Assembly: GCA_037176725.1 (NCBI GenBank)
Contig: JAZBRS010000054.1
Location: 15,022,001-15,086,000 of the forward strand
Direction of reading: 5' to 3'
Length of the DNA: 64,000 nt
Source of the DNA: Posidonia oceanica
Lineage: Eukaryota > Streptophyta > Magnoliopsida > Alismatales > Posidoniaceae
How positions within the stretch are numbered: position 1 is the stretch's first letter; each line of letters starts with the position of its first letter. The notes beneath the pieces were generated by a model. It saw only the letters and a program-made list of their open reading frames with translations. It did not search any database and was not told the origin of the DNA. Below are positions 44,200-56,138 of the stretch, piece by piece. Both the position numbers and the translations under genes were made by a program.

Positions 44200-46100
44200 A
44201 CGCAAGGGCTGATCCTCACACGAGGATACAAGGCAGGACTCTGAGCATACAAGGTCCGAGAAGAGCTTGTCCTCGCCTGAGGAAGCAAGCGGGGGATTCT
44301 GCGCAGACGAAATCCAAAGGGGGGGCTTGTCCTCGCCCAAGGAAACAAGTAGCAGTCTGACCCGAGCCCCGAGGGACAGACAAGGGACTCGTCCTCGGCT
44401 AGGGAAACGAGCAGGAGGGAAAGAAGAAGGAAGCTTGTCCTCGCCCGAGGAAGCAAGCACGCGGGACCCCGTTCGCATGGAGGGAAGTCATGTAGAAAAG
44501 GAAAAAGGCTTATCCTCGCAGGAGGACAAGCAGGAGAGGCAGAAGAAAGAAGCTTGTCCCCGCCTAGGGAAGCAAGCGCACGGGATCCCATCCGCACGGA
44601 GGGAAGTCACCCAGAAAAGGAAAAAGGCTTTTCCTCGCACGAGGACAAGCAAGAGAGGCAGAAGAAAGAAGCTTGTCCCCGCACGGGGAAGCAAGCGTGC
44701 GGGACCCCGTCCGCACGGAGCGGAGCCACGCAAAACGGAAAAAGGCTTCTCCTCGCACGAGGACAAGCAAGAAAGACAAAAGACTTATCCTCGCATGAGG
44801 ATAAGCAGGAAGGGAAAGGGGGAGGGCAAGCGTGGGCATCATCCGCACGGAGCGAAGCCACGCAAGGGCTGATCCTCGCACGAGGATACAGGGCAGGACA
44901 CCGAGCATACGGAGTCCGAGAAGAGCTTGTCCTCGCCCGAGGAGCAAGAAGGGGTGTGCATACGCTTATCCTTAGCCGAGGAGTAAGCGGGCCTGATCCT
45001 CGCCTGAGGAACAGGAAAACTCCATCTGCGTGGAGCTACGCAAAGCTTGTCCTCGCCTGAGGAAGCAAGCAAAAAGGAAAAAGGGTTTGTCCTCGCCTGA
45101 GGAAACAAGCACGCGGGACCCCATCCGCATGGAGGGAAGTCACATAGAAAAGAAAAAGGCTTATCCTCGCACGAGGACAAGCTGGAGGGGCAGAAGAAAG
45201 AAGCTTGTCCCCGCCCGGGGAAGCAAGCACATGAGACCCCATCTACACGGAGGGAAGTCACGTAGAAAAAGAAAAAAGGCTTGTCCTCGCTCGAGGAACA
45301 AGTAGGAGGGGAAGAAGAAAGAAGCTTGTCCTCGCCCGAGGAAGCAAGCACACGGGACCCCGTCTGCACGGAGGGAAGTCACGCAAAAAAGGAAAAAGGC
45401 TTATCCTCACACAAGGACAAGCAGGAGAGGCAGAAGAAAGAAGCTTGTCCCCGCCCGGGGAAGCAAGCGCGTGGGACCCCGTCCGCATCGAGGGAAGTCA
45501 CGCAGAAAAGGAAAAGGGCTTATCCTCGCACGAGGACAAGCAGGAGAGGCAGAAGAAAGAAGCTTGTCCCCGCCCGGGGAAGCAAGCGCGTGGGACTCTG
45601 TCCGCAAGGAGGGAAGTCATGCAGAAAAGGAAAAAGGACTTGTCCTCGCATGAGGAACAAGCAGGAGGGGCAAAAGAAAGAAGCTTGTCCCCGCCCGAGG
45701 AAGCAAACGCACGGGACCCCGTCCGTACGGAGAGAAGTCACGCAGAAAAGGAAAAAGGGCTTGTCCTCACACGAGGAACAAGTAGGAGGGGCAAAAGAAA
45801 GAAGCTTGTCCCTGCCTAGGGAAGCAAGCACGCGGGACCCTGTCTGCACGGAGCGGAGCCATGCAAAACGAAAAAAAAAAGGCTTGTCCTCGCCGGAGGA
45901 CAAGCAAGAAAGACAAAAGACTTATCCTCGCACGAGGATAAGCAGGAAAAGAAAGGAGGTGGGCAAGCGTGGGCATCGTTCGCACGAAACGAAGCCACGC
46001 AAGGGCTGATCCTCGCACGAGGATACAGGGCAGGACTCCGAGCTTACGGGGTTCGAGAAGAGCTTGTCCTCGCCCGAGGAAGCAAGCAGAAAAGGAGAAA
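44200..46100. repeat. Tandem array of about 120-bp units made of hairpins
   Basis: Units begin near AAGCTTGTCC (for example 45441 and 45560) and hold two inverted repeats, CTTGTCCTCGCCCGAGGAAG and TCCTCGCACGAGGA, separated by GGGACCCCGTCCGCACGGAG and AAGAAAG words. There are more than a dozen units. All six frames stay open for long stretches because the repeat lacks stop words; these frames are not genes. Confidence 0.85.
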
Positions 46101-46625
46101 GGGAAAGCGATACCAGAGAGCAGCCTAAAAAGATGCCCCTGGTATCAGGGATGATACCAAGGGACAGCCGAGGCGCCCCTAGTACCAAAACAAAAGAAAA
46201 TGCAGACAAAACTAACGCATTTGCCAAGCGAGCAGTTAGGGGTGCCAGCTCAGAGCAAACTGGGCAAGTGGTAGCGGCAGTGTATGGGTCAGCAAGGTTC
46301 TTGCGTGCATGTTGACTGCAGAGGACTTTGCTGCAACTCTCCTGCCGAGGTTGCTGATTGCATGGTGCTTGTAAGGGGACCGTTCTGGTTTTTTTTTCGG
46401 GGCTGCTTCTAGTTGTCTGCATGGGCTAATGCTCTGAAGTGCTTGATGCAGGTCCTGCAATACTTTGACAGGGATAGATATGCAAATAGGCAAGGCATGC
46501 AACACAAACAAATGGCATGAGACGTCTTTGTATTGAGCGAATCTCTGGTTACATGCCTCTGATAGGCCAAAGAATATAGCATGGTTCAAGCAAAAAGCTA
46601 TACAAGCAAATTGCTGCATAGACGC
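46101..46625. other. Non-coding stretch between the array and downstream ORF
   Basis: It contains one more CGAGCAGTTAGGGGTGCCAGC copy (near 46224) and otherwise unique sequence without a supported gene. Confidence 0.5.
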
Positions 46626-47828
46626 TTAGTTGTGCTGGGCCTTCTTTGCTGGACGGGAGTCTAGAAACTGAGGGGTGCCTGGAGGGATCTCGCTGAGAGG
46701 CCAGAGTCCTTGCACCTCGGAGACGTACTCAGAAGTACATCCCGAGCCCTTCACAGTTGCAATATCAGTGGATTTTACCCCGTGCCGCATCAGGTCTGCT
46801 AGCACTGTCGTAGATGCTGTTGTGCTAAAGGGGTATGGCTGCATAAGCCTGGGTGCGGTGCTATCAATGAAGGCGCCCTGCCAGTAGCCAAACTGTCGCA
46901 TAACCTGGATGGGGTGATACTCCACAACTCCGGTGAATCCAGGCAGTACCACGAGCCGCGTATCGCAAGCATCGAAGAAGACAGTAAAGGGCTCTACTGC
47001 AGATGGGATGATTCGCCAAGTTACTGCATCATCTGTCAGCTCAGATAGCTTCTGGTACTCTTCTGGCACACTCTTTATGGTTCTTGCATGACCACTGCTG
47101 CAGTATGTTTCAATAGCATGCCGCTGAGGGCGCAGGAGGTCCATCTCCAGGTGTGCAGCTAGCCAGATTTGCACAAGCACTCCACAACCGTGGAACTGAC
47201 GACAGCGGTGCACAAAGCGGTCCAGCCCGCGGTACATTTCTGCGAGGACGACTGGTGCCAGGTCAATGTGCCGGGTCACCACTGCAAGTGCAATCTCAGC
47301 AATCTCGATTGCAACCGTCATCCTACCATGCGTAAAGATCAGCTCGCCTAGGAAGCGGACAACGGATCCCTGGAGCCACAGCTTGTCTCCAAGTTCAGCA
47401 CACTTCTCCATAACAGCATCAAAGTATTCTAGGCGGAGCAGGGGCGTGGGCCCGCTGGTGCAGATAAGTTTTTGCTGGACGCGTTTTGCAGAGAGCCCAG
47501 TCAGCTGGCTCAGGACCGTAGTATATCCATCGTGCCTCATAAAGATTGGGGGTCCCATAATTGCAGAGAAGCCGCAAATCCGGCGCACCTCCTCAAGCAT
47601 AGGAGTCAGCTCCGTCTTGCCGAAGCGGAAGACGTGATGTGCTGGCTTCCAGAATCTTGCTGCAGCGTAAATGAGGTGCCAACTCACTTCAACATCTGCT
47701 GCCTTTAGGAGCTTAGAGGGGATACCCCAGGTGCGCAGCCTCTCGTGATCTGCTTCAGTGAGTTTGCCAACCCACTCTCGCAGGGTATCTGAGCAGTGCA
47801 TGGGAGTGACTAGAGTTGGGTAACCCAT
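46626..47828 (-). CDS. PMD/DUF7745-like downstream ORF of element 2
   Basis: A 400-residue uninterrupted frame from the Met at 47828. It is colinear with the 367-residue ORF of element 1: MGYPTLVTPMHCSDTLREW, FWKPAHHVFRFGKTELTP, HIDLAPVVLAEMYRGLD, FHGCGVLVQIWLAAHLEMDL, EYHPIQVMRQFGYWQGAF. The C-terminus extends about 33 residues further and ends KKAQHN. It shares the PMD/DUF7745-like plan with the split gene around this element. Gag-pol of the same element has more than a dozen stops, while this frame keeps all its many Gln and Trp codons. A candidate splice acceptor (TTTACAG|GTACC, exon from 47875) lies 47 nt upstream. Function unknown. Confidence 0.85.
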   Translation of the reverse strand: MGYPTLVTPMHCSDTLREWVGKLTEADHERLRTWGIPSKLLKAADVEVSWHLIYAAARFWKPAHHVFRFGKTELTPMLEEVRRICGFSAIMGPPIFMRHDGYTTVLSQLTGLSAKRVQQKLICTSGPTPLLRLEYFDAVMEKCAELGDKLWLQGSVVRFLGELIFTHGRMTVAIEIAEIALAVVTRHIDLAPVVLAEMYRGLDRFVHRCRQFHGCGVLVQIWLAAHLEMDLLRPQRHAIETYCSSGHARTIKSVPEEYQKLSELTDDAVTWRIIPSAVEPFTVFFDACDTRLVVLPGFTGVVEYHPIQVMRQFGYWQGAFIDSTAPRLMQPYPFSTTASTTVLADLMRHGVKSTDIATVKGSGCTSEYVSEVQGLWPLSEIPPGTPQFLDSRPAKKAQHN

Positions 47829-49317
47829 TACGTAGGAGTGTGAGTGCAGGCTGCTGGTGCAGAAGGCTCAGGTACCTGTAAACAGAGTTGCAGTTCATCA
47901 GTTCGGGTATAAGCATACAACACTTGGCAGGTAACGGGCATCATTTCAAAATTAACACAGCCGTTTTATCAGGTTCAGTAGATAGCATTTAGAGTGCAGA
48001 TATAAAGCATATTCAGAGTAGGGGTAGCTCCGCTAGGGCAAGTGGTTGGTCAGAGCTCTGGACCAGTGCAGCTTGAAGAAGGTCGGCGCATGCCGGATAG
48101 AAGTACTGCCTCAATGCCGGGTCAAGTTTTGCAGTGTGGGAAGATAGAAGAAAAAGGAAGGACTTATGCTATACCTACGTGCATGGTTTATGCTTAGTAT
48201 GCGGAGAGATGTGTATGGTTTACGATAGATGCTATAGACATATGCATGATTTTGCTTATATGCTGTAGCCCTCAGCATACGGAGTGCTTGGTGCCTGCTG
48301 TAGAGGAAGAGAGGGGCCCATGACTCACTAGACTCTACTCAAGCTCTTAACTTGCTGGTGGCGCTCAGGAAGGGGTTATTGCAGTGCGGGGGTGGTGGGT
48401 GGTGAGGACGGGCTCCAGACCAAACTCCCAAGGACCTACACCTACTCTTTTGCATCGTTTTGGCTCCCTCATAGGCATGTAGGTTTCCCCTATCTCTAAC
48501 TTGGAGGCAATGGGCACCTAGTTGGAGTTGGGGAGCTGCTTGCTAGGCCTTGCTGAGTTTAAAGGCTTCACAGGGTTTGCGGATTCCCCAGGCGCAAACT
48601 TTGCTTATCTCTAAGGGATTGCGTTGCTTGCTTTTTTTTTCTTTCTAGAGTTGCTTCCTTTTTTTTTTGCTTCTTTTCTTTTTGCTTTCTCTTTTTTTGC
48701 TTTTTACTTTGCTTTTTCTTTTCTTCTTTTTTTTTTGCAAGCTTTTGCTATCCCAAGCTTAGAGGTAATGGGCGCTGGGGTTTTGAAGTGGATTCAGGGC
48801 TCCCTGGTGCTAAGTGTTGGATCACCTTCGAAGCAGTTCGGAGGGACAGGGTTATGCTACACGCCTCTATCTCTAGGGCCTGCTTCTGCCTTCGCCTTCT
48901 GTTGCTTTTCTTTCATGCCCAAGCTCAGACATATTCTTTTATGCTCACATTTGCTCACACCCTAGCATTTTATCTCCCTCGGAAGGTGCAAGTCCTAAGG
49001 GGTTTGGCTGTTTCGCCTATTCTCACTTGAAAGGTGGCTCCCTCACTAGCTAAGACGCCTAAGTAGTGTCAAGTGAGACAGGGTAGACTCTTTCCAAAGC
49101 AGGTAGCACGTCCGATTTCATCATCGGGCCAGATGCAATGCAGGAATTTTTTTTTTGATTTTTGTTGGAGGTATGCAGGAAGAGATAGAGAATGCAAGGC
49201 TATATGCAGAGAATGCGGGAATGCAAAGGACGAGATTGGAATGCAGGGAGAATGTACAAGGAAGAGAAGACGCAAAGGGTAGGATGGAAGGGAATGCCCT
49301 GCAAGGTTGGGGCCAAG
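47829..49317 (-). other. Non-coding spacer between integrase and downstream ORF (element 2)
   Basis: Same length and shared blocks as 24040-25519 (CAGCATACGGAGTGCTT near 48272; T-rich tract at 48630-48745 before CTTTTGCTATCCC). No conserved frame. Confidence 0.6.
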
Positions 49318-50480
49318 CTATTGATAGTACTTCTTGAGATAACATGCATTGACCGGCTCTGACTGCCCAGTCTGATCCATGTCCTCTAGAATTGCTGTGC
49401 CGCCTGAGAATGCCTGCTTGACCACAAAGGGGCCACGCCAGTTGGGTCAGAATTTGCCTCGACCGTCTGGCAGATGGATGGCTCGCAAGACAAGGTCACC
49501 TGACTGGAAGCTCTTGGGTTGCACCTTCTTTAGGTATGCTCTTGCCATCCGCTTTTTGTAGCAGCGAGCATTGTGCATTGCTTGCAATCTGTGCTCGTCT
49601 ATCAGGTTAAGCTGGGTGCAGCGGTCCTCGACCCATTCTGCTTCTTCCAGCTCCGCTTCTCGCAGGATTCGTAGTGAAGGGATTTCTACTTCGACGGGCA
49701 GCACTGCTTCCATGCCATATGCCAGCGAATAAGGGGTAGCTCCTGTAGAGGTCCGCACTGATGTTCTGTTTGCCTAGAGTGCGTACGGGAGCTTATCATG
49801 CCAGTCTCTATGGGTTTCTGCCATCTTCTTCATTATCTTCACAATATTTTTGTTGGCAGACTCCACTGCTCCATTCATCTGCGGCTGATACGGCGAGGAT
49901 TTATGATGCTTGATCTGGTGCTTCTGCAGGTATTCCTCGATCCTCCTTGCAATAAAGTTCGGGCCATTGTCAGAGATGACTGCATGCGGGACCCCATACC
50001 TGGTGACAATGTTATTTCTGATAAACTTCTCTGTCACCGCAGCTGTGACTGCATTGTAGGAGGCTGCTTCCACCCACTTAGTGAAATAATCTATCGCTAC
50101 CAGGATGAAGTAATGACCATTCGATGCTGCCGGGTGTATGGCGCCAATGACATCCATCCCCTAGGTGGAGAAGGGCCATGGCGAGGACATGCTATGCAGT
50201 TCCTGGGAGGGTGCGTGCATAAGGTTACCATGGATCTAGCAGTTGTGGCATCTACGCACAAACTGGCAGCAATCTGCCTCCATGGTTGACCAGAAATAGC
50301 CTTGCAACATTATCTTCTTGGCCAACAGCACTCCGTTCATATGCGGACCACAAGTCCCTGCATGGACTTGGAGCATAAGGGTGTCGGCCTCTGACTTGCT
50401 TAAGCAGCGTAGGAGCATCTGGCTGTATGATCTTCTGTATAGCTGCCCTGCCCCTAACACATACTTTGACGCCAGACACG
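49318..50480 (-). pseudogene. Integrase of element 2, broken
   Basis: The N-terminal zinc-binding region shows VHAGTCGPH and RRCHNC (50236-50400). The core shows D in GMDVIG, D in ISDNGPNF and E in NGAVESANK; the C-terminal part ends KKYYQ with its stop at 49318-49320. In-frame stops: TAG at 50236-50238 (Gln expected), TAG at 50161-50163 (Trp in STWG), TAG at 49774-49776 (Trp in the ALWA motif kept by element 1) and TGA at 49447-49449 (Arg in element 1). Expected residues come from element 1 or from conserved family motifs. It would normally cut the target and join the DNA copy. Confidence 0.85.
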
Positions 50481-51081
50481 CCAAAGTTCTTCTATCTACT
50501 GCTGAGGTGCCAGGCGGGTGGCTGCCAGACTCAAGGAATGCTTTGATATCGCAATACCAAGGCTGCTCTTCTGCCGAATCTGCCTCCTCTATGCTCATGC
50601 AATGCGCAGGGTGCTCCATGCACGTAACTGATACATCCACTGCTCGATCCTCAGGTATGCTGAGCCAGGATGCCAAGGTTGCCAATGCATCTGCATATGC
50701 ATTCCTTGCTCTGTTCATATACGAGAAGCGGATGCTTGCAAACTGCTCTATCAGCTTCAGCAGGTGTTCGTGATATGACATTAACTTTGGATCCTTTGTT
50801 CTCCAATCGCCATTCACTTGAGAGATCACCAGCATGGCATCGCCGTGCACATGCAGCTTCTGTGCCTCATGCTCAAGTGCGACCTTCAATCCTAGAATGC
50901 ATGCTTCATATTCTGCTTTGTTATTAGTGCATTTGAAGGTCAGCTTCCTTGCAAAGGCGATCATCTGCCCCTGCGGTGTGGTCAGCACCGCGCCTATGCC
51001 TCGACCCTTCTTGTTGACAGCGCCATCAAAGTAGAGCTGCCAATGCTCTAAGTCTTCGGGGTCCTCCTCAACACCTTCCAT
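50481..51081 (-). pseudogene. Second (additional) RNase H domain of element 2
   Basis: WQLYFDGAVNKKGRGIGAVL, NNKAEYEACILGLKVALEH, HGDAMLVISQVNGDW and NAYADALATLAS carry the D-E-D-D pattern of the extra RNase H domain that Tat-lineage elements have beside the usual one. It is open in its own frame (Met 51081), but that frame does not join the preceding RNase H frame, which ends at 51048; a frame break near 51070 is likely. It continues into the integrase zinc finger. Element 1 lacks it. Confidence 0.75.
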
Positions 51082-52640
51082 TGCAAGAGGATGTCCTCAT
51101 CCGGGAACTGCATCTGGAGAGGTTGGTATTTAGGCAAAGGAAAGTCTGCAAGGTGATCTGCCATGGCTTCGCCCTTCATGGCGCGCTGTGTGACAAAGGT
51201 GATGTCGTACTGAGACAACAACACTTGCCACTTGACGCATCTACCTACCATTGTTGTCTTCTGGAAGAGGAACTTCATGGGGTTGTGTCGGCATAGGAGC
51301 CGGACTGGGTACGCCATCATGTAATGCCTTAGCTTCTGTGCAGCCCAGAAGAGGGATAGGCAGGTCTTCTCCATTGTGCTATACCTGGCTTCGCAGTCAT
51401 TGAATTTCTTGCTCAGGTAATAAATTGCGTGCTCCTTTCTACCAGATTCATCATGCTAGCCCAAGACGGCGCCCATGGAATGCTGGGTGGTAGAGGGGTA
51501 GAGAAGCAGAGGTCTCCCAGGCGTGGGAGGGAGCAACACAGGAGGCTTGGTCAGAAGCTGCTTAATCTTGTCTAAGGCGGCCTGGCACTCTTCGCTCCAG
51601 CTAATCTGTGCATTCTTCTTCAGGAGCTTGAAGATCGATTCGCATATAGGCGTAAGCTGCACAATGAACCGACTAATATACTGCAGGCGTCCTAGCAGGC
51701 CTCGGACTCCTTTCTCTGTCCTGGGGGGTGGCATATCCATGATGGCCTTTGCTTTCATCGGGTCCACTTCAATCCCCCTCTGGCTAACAATGTAGCCTAG
51801 GAGCTTGCCAGAAGATACCCCAAATACGCATTTGTTGGGGTTAAGGTGCAACTTGTACTTTCGCAAGCGGTCAAAGAGCTTCCTTAAGCAGGCGAGATGA
51901 TCCTCAGGCTCTTTGCTCTTGGCAATCATATCATCCATGTAGACCTCAACTTCTTGATGCATGAGGTCGTGGAAAAGTGCAGTCATGGCCCTCTGATAGG
52001 TTGCGCCAGCATTCTTCAGCCGAAATGGCATAACTTGATAGCAGAAGACACCCCAAGGGGTGATAAATGATGTCTTCTCCATATCCTCTTCTGCCATTCT
52101 AATCTAATTATAGTCAGAGAAGCTGTCCATGAAAGAGAGCATCTTATGCCCTGCAGTATTATCGACCAGGATGTCAATGTGCGGTAGTGGAAAATCATCC
52201 TTGGGACTCGCCTTGTTCAGGTCCCGATAGTCGATGCACATGCGGACTCGTCTGTCTTTTTTGGGCACTGGGACAACATTTGCAAGCTAGTCAGGGTAAA
52301 GGACGACCTTGAGGAAGTTAACACCTTGCTGCTTCATGATCTCCTCTTTGATCATAAGTAGCCATTGCGGTCGCCATCGCCTTAGTTTCTGCTTTACTGG
52401 CCTTGCATCTGGGTCTAGGGGCAAGCTGTGCACAACTATTTCAATGTCAAGGCCCACCATATCCTCGTAGCTCCAGGCAAAGACATCCGCATACTCCTTC
52501 AAGAATGAGATGAATTCTGCTCTAGCCTGGGGCGACAGAAGGGCGCTGATGTGGACCTCTCTGACTTCTTCCGCTGTGCCAATGCTGACAACCTCTGTCT
52601 CTTTTTCGACATGGAGGTTGGGCCTTCTGGATCGTCGTCG
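51048..52640 (-). pseudogene. Reverse transcriptase and first RNase H of element 2, broken
   Basis: The recognisable start is ETEVVSIGTAEEVREV (about 52600), then LKEYADVFAWSYEDM, MCIDYRDLNKASPKDDFPLP, the catalytic YMDD in VEVYMDDMIAKS (about 51920-51950), and an RNase H-type tail (ARYSTMEKTCLSLFWAAQKL to 51048). Stops: TAG at 52287-52289 (Trp expected in the W-L-A-N-V-V motif), TAG at about 52104-52106 (Gln in SDYNQ) and TAG at 51456-51458 (Gln in the A-Q-H-D-E motif). The frame upstream of about 52600 differs from the linker frame ending at 52499. It would normally copy the element's RNA into DNA. Confidence 0.85.
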
Positions 52641-53728
52641 TGGGGCCGGAACTTAGGCGATGGTTCATCATTCTTATCTTCGCCTATATCATCCTCCTCT
52701 CCATATGCGATAAGCTCTGAGAGGATCTCCTTCTCAAAGGTGGGATCTAAGATATTGAAGGAGTGCAAGTGTTTCGCTGCTTGGCCCTGGTGACGCTTTA
52801 GGATGGTCACGCATACCCGAGTGTTTTTATGCCCTCGACGCGCGACCTCCGTCTTGGCAAGCTCCTCAGCTGGTTCTGCCTGCTCTGACTCTACTGTTGG
52901 CTTTGTTAACTCTGCTGCTGCTGACTGTACTGTTGGTGACTGCTGCGCTGCTATCCATGCATATTGTGCCGCTGCCAATACATGTTGAACTGCTGCCACT
53001 TGTGCAAATTGCTCTACTACTACTGCATGTTGTTCTACTAATATAGGTGCATGTTGCTCTACATCTACTGCATGGTGCTCTACATCTACTGCATGGGACT
53101 CTACTTCTACTACATGTTGCTCTGCATGGGACTCTGCATGGGACTCTCCTCTTTCTGCATGGGACTCTGCATGGGACTCTGCATGGGGCTCTGCATGTTG
53201 CTCTGCATGGGACTCTGCATGGGACTCTGCATGTTGCTCTCCTTCTCCTGCATGGTGCTCTGCATGGGACTCTGCATGGGGCTCTGCATGGGACACTGTA
53301 TGGGACTCTGCATGGGACTCTGCATGTTGCTCTCCTTCTCCTGCATGGTGCTCTGCATGGGACTCTGCATGAGACTCTGCATGGGGCTCTGCATGGGACT
53401 CTACATGTTGTACCACTACTACTGGTGCATCCTGCTTTGCTAATGCTGCATTATCTGTATGTGGCATGTGTTGCACAAACCATCGAGACCCACCCCCTGG
53501 TTGCAGGGTGATCAGCTCATCCAGTCTGATGGGTGCCTTGAGCGCTAGATCTTCCTCTAGGACCATGATAGAGGGATATATGGCCATGGCTTTCCACTTC
53601 CTTTGTGCAGTCTCATGCTCTGCCACGTCCTGTGCCAGCGACGCGAGCTGCTCCTGGAATAACTGCTCCAAGTCTCCCATAGAGAAGTCAATCTGAGCAT
53701 CAGTAGCCGCTCCTGCCTCCTCATCCAA
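52499..53728 (-). pseudogene. Variable linker between protease and RT in element 2
   Basis: A 409-codon frame without a known domain. It opens with an acidic segment (MGDLEQLFQEQL, also found in element 1), has a His/Ala/Glu/Ser repeat (about residues 105-225) built on a 12-bp DNA unit, then an acidic stretch, and runs out of phase into the RT N-terminus. The corresponding element 1 sequence has Ala/Glu/Gln repeats. This is the least conserved part of the polyprotein. Confidence 0.6.
53040..53420. repeat. 12-bp coding minisatellite
   Basis: About 30 variants of CTCTGCATGGGA in tandem with some CTCCTTCTCCTG interruptions, reading ESHA/EHHA/EQHA on the minus strand. The length is a multiple of three throughout, so the frame survives expansion. 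Confidence 0.85.
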
Positions 53729-53800
53729 GGGTGAGTCGACGTAATAAGCGACTACCGGACTTACGGCCAGCCCTGGCTCGACTGCTAGTCTTTCTACTGC

Positions 53801-54262
53801 TTAGGGCATCTGCTTGGCTGCTGCTGGATATGCTGCCAGGATTACTGCCGGTGCCGGTGGGGAGGCACAACCGCTCTTCTGAGGGGCCGATGGTTGGGCC
53901 GCCATGCTTGGGGATGAAACACCGGTGCCCGTGGATGATAGTGGTGGTCTCCCGGTAGCAGCGGCGAGAATCTTCCGCATAGCAAGATCTACTAAGACTG
54001 ATAGCAGTGTGCCTGACTGAGCCGCCCGGCTTGCTTGTGGCATTGTCAATGATGCGGGCTGAGTCACGCTGTCACCTAACCCGGCTGTCGGTGCCGCCTG
54101 AGAAAGTGATTTCCAAGTTGGTGCGGCTGCGGCCACAGGCTGACTGCCGGATAACGCCGGTGGGCGTGCTCCTGGCTCTAGTGCTGCAGCTGCAACTGTC
54201 GGCAACTTGGGTGACGCTACAGGAAGAAGGGAAGCTGTCAACCCTGTCCCAGGGTTTGCCAA
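53801..54262 (-). pseudogene. Ala/Ser/Pro-rich linker piece of the element 2 polyprotein
   Basis: An open piece between two stops (53801-53803 and near 54318). It has no domain and corresponds to the Ser/Ala/Pro-rich stretch after the G-patch-like region in element 1. It is noted because it lies in phase with the polyprotein. Confidence 0.5.
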
Positions 54263-54317
54263 TTCTGCTGCTTCATTGGTAAGTGCTAAGCATACTGACC
54301 GGGACGCAGTCGCGTTG

Positions 54318-55768
54318 AGCTAGACCTTGCTGCTGGTTGGGGCTGCCTCAACTATACCAGACTCTTCCTCATCTGAGTAATAGTCCTCGATGCAGACCGA
54401 TTCTTCTTCTAGCAGTTGAGAACTTGGGCATAGCGCCTGCTGCGCTGAGGCTTCACTGCTGCTTGATTCCAGGATACCTGCACTGGTGAAGTTAGTGAGG
54501 TCCTGCGGGATGGCCATCTTCTGATCCTTGGGCAGCATGCATTTGTCTTTACTAGACTGCAAATCATATCCAAGGCCTTTAGACTCTCTTCGCTCTGCTG
54601 CTTGGACTGGCTCAGCGATTCCCTGGCCATATCGCCCGAGTGGCGTTCCTTTGACATAGCCCCATCTGTGATAGACATTTTCAACCATCCAGAAGGGGTT
54701 GCTGTGAACGGCCAAGGAGTTGACACGTTCAAGATCAGGTACAAAGCTAACTGGCTCGCACCAATTAACTCGATACAAAGCAGCTGAAAGTTCAGGGTCA
54801 AAAGGGATTGCATGCGAAGACATGGGTGCAACCCCCTCGATCCGCTCCTTCTCGAAGTTTTCCGCCATTACAATGATGACATCGTCGCCGTGGCGAAACT
54901 TGATCATGTGGTGGAGGGTCGAGGGGATGACCTGATGCTTGTGCGGCCAAGGGCGCCCAAGCTAGAAGTTAAAGTTAGGCTCCAAGTCGACAATGTAGAA
55001 CTCCACATCGAAAGTGACCGGGTCAATGATCAAAGGAATAATCAGAATCCCTAGAGCGTCATGGTGCGTATTATCAAAAGCTGTCATTCCCTTTATCGCC
55101 AGAGTGATATCCTCGGCTTTGAATCCGAGCCTGGTTGCAGTACGCAATGGACAGACATTAAGGCCTGACTCATTATCAACCAGCGATAGGGGAATGCAAA
55201 AGTTTTTGTATTGCACCGTGACAAACAAGGGTTGGTTGTGATTAATCCCGGCCAGAGGCAGCTCGTCGCTTGTGAAAGAGATGATCTGCGGCTCCGCGAT
55301 AACGCCAACCATGCTCTCCAGGGCTGCGGGTTCTATGGCTTGGGACACACGAGCAGCTTGGAACACTCGGAGAAAAGCCTCACGGTGTTCGGAAGAGGAG
55401 TGGATAAGGTCCCAGATGGATATATCGGCTTTAAGCCTCCTAAGCTGGGAAGTGATGTCTGTTTTGTGGTGCGGCTTTCTGGCAGCAGGAGGAGGTGCTC
55501 TGGGAGTTGGCTCTACCGGGCTAGGTGCAGGGGGATGGCTTGATGCTAGGGGTGCTATGGGCTGGCTAACAAGCAGGGGTGCTGCTGGCTGGCTTGCTGG
55601 TGGAGGTGCAGCAGGTGCTGGACGGCTGGGCCTTACCACCGGTACTGCAGGCTGGTATACCCTCCCCGATCGCGTGACTTTTGCACACGTTTCCGTGGTG
55701 TAGTCATAGGGTACGCGATGGGGGTCCCAGGTTAAGTCAATAACCACAGGAGCCTGTGCTTCAAGCAC
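54318..55768 (-). pseudogene. Protease and G-patch-like region of element 2, broken
   Basis: SLVDNESGLNV is the active-site loop; element 1 has G where E now stands, so the catalytic D-x-G motif is lost. Also seen are DALGILIIPL, a broken L-G-R-P-W motif at a TAG (54962-54964) and a G-patch-like segment (WGYVKGTPLGRYGQGI, GLGY; about 54570-54680). The frame ends at a TAG near 54320. The gene order matches element 1. Confidence 0.8.
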
Positions 55769-56138
55769 AAGAGGGGCTACCAGAGGGTTGGCTGGGTAAT
55801 AAGGCAGGGGGTGCTGGTATTGGTAGGTTGTAGGAGGCCCTGGCTGGGACCAGGCTAACAGGCTGACTGGGGGCCTACCTAAATAGGAGGCTGGGGTCTA
55901 GGCCTGAGGTCTGGCTTGAAGGTATATAGGGGCAGGGGCCTGAGGATACATGGTAAGACAAGCAGCAAAGCGCCCTGGCCTGGCACGTGGTCGGATCATA
56001 TGAACTCCCGACTCAGAGCCAGCAACGGTGGCACGTTAATGAGCAAGAGGGAAGAGCTCCGAGACATCATGAATAAGCTCGGAGGGGTCTACCACAGACG
56101 TAGCAGGCCCGGAGGGGGAGAGAGAATAGATTCCTGAG

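Noticed and set aside
44267..46009. Several 120-240-residue Arg/Lys/Ser-rich frames
   Set aside because: They fall in the hairpin-built tandem array and occur in every frame and strand.
53047..53511. Met/Leu/Cys-rich plus-strand proteins
   Set aside because: Antisense reading of the 12-bp coding minisatellite.
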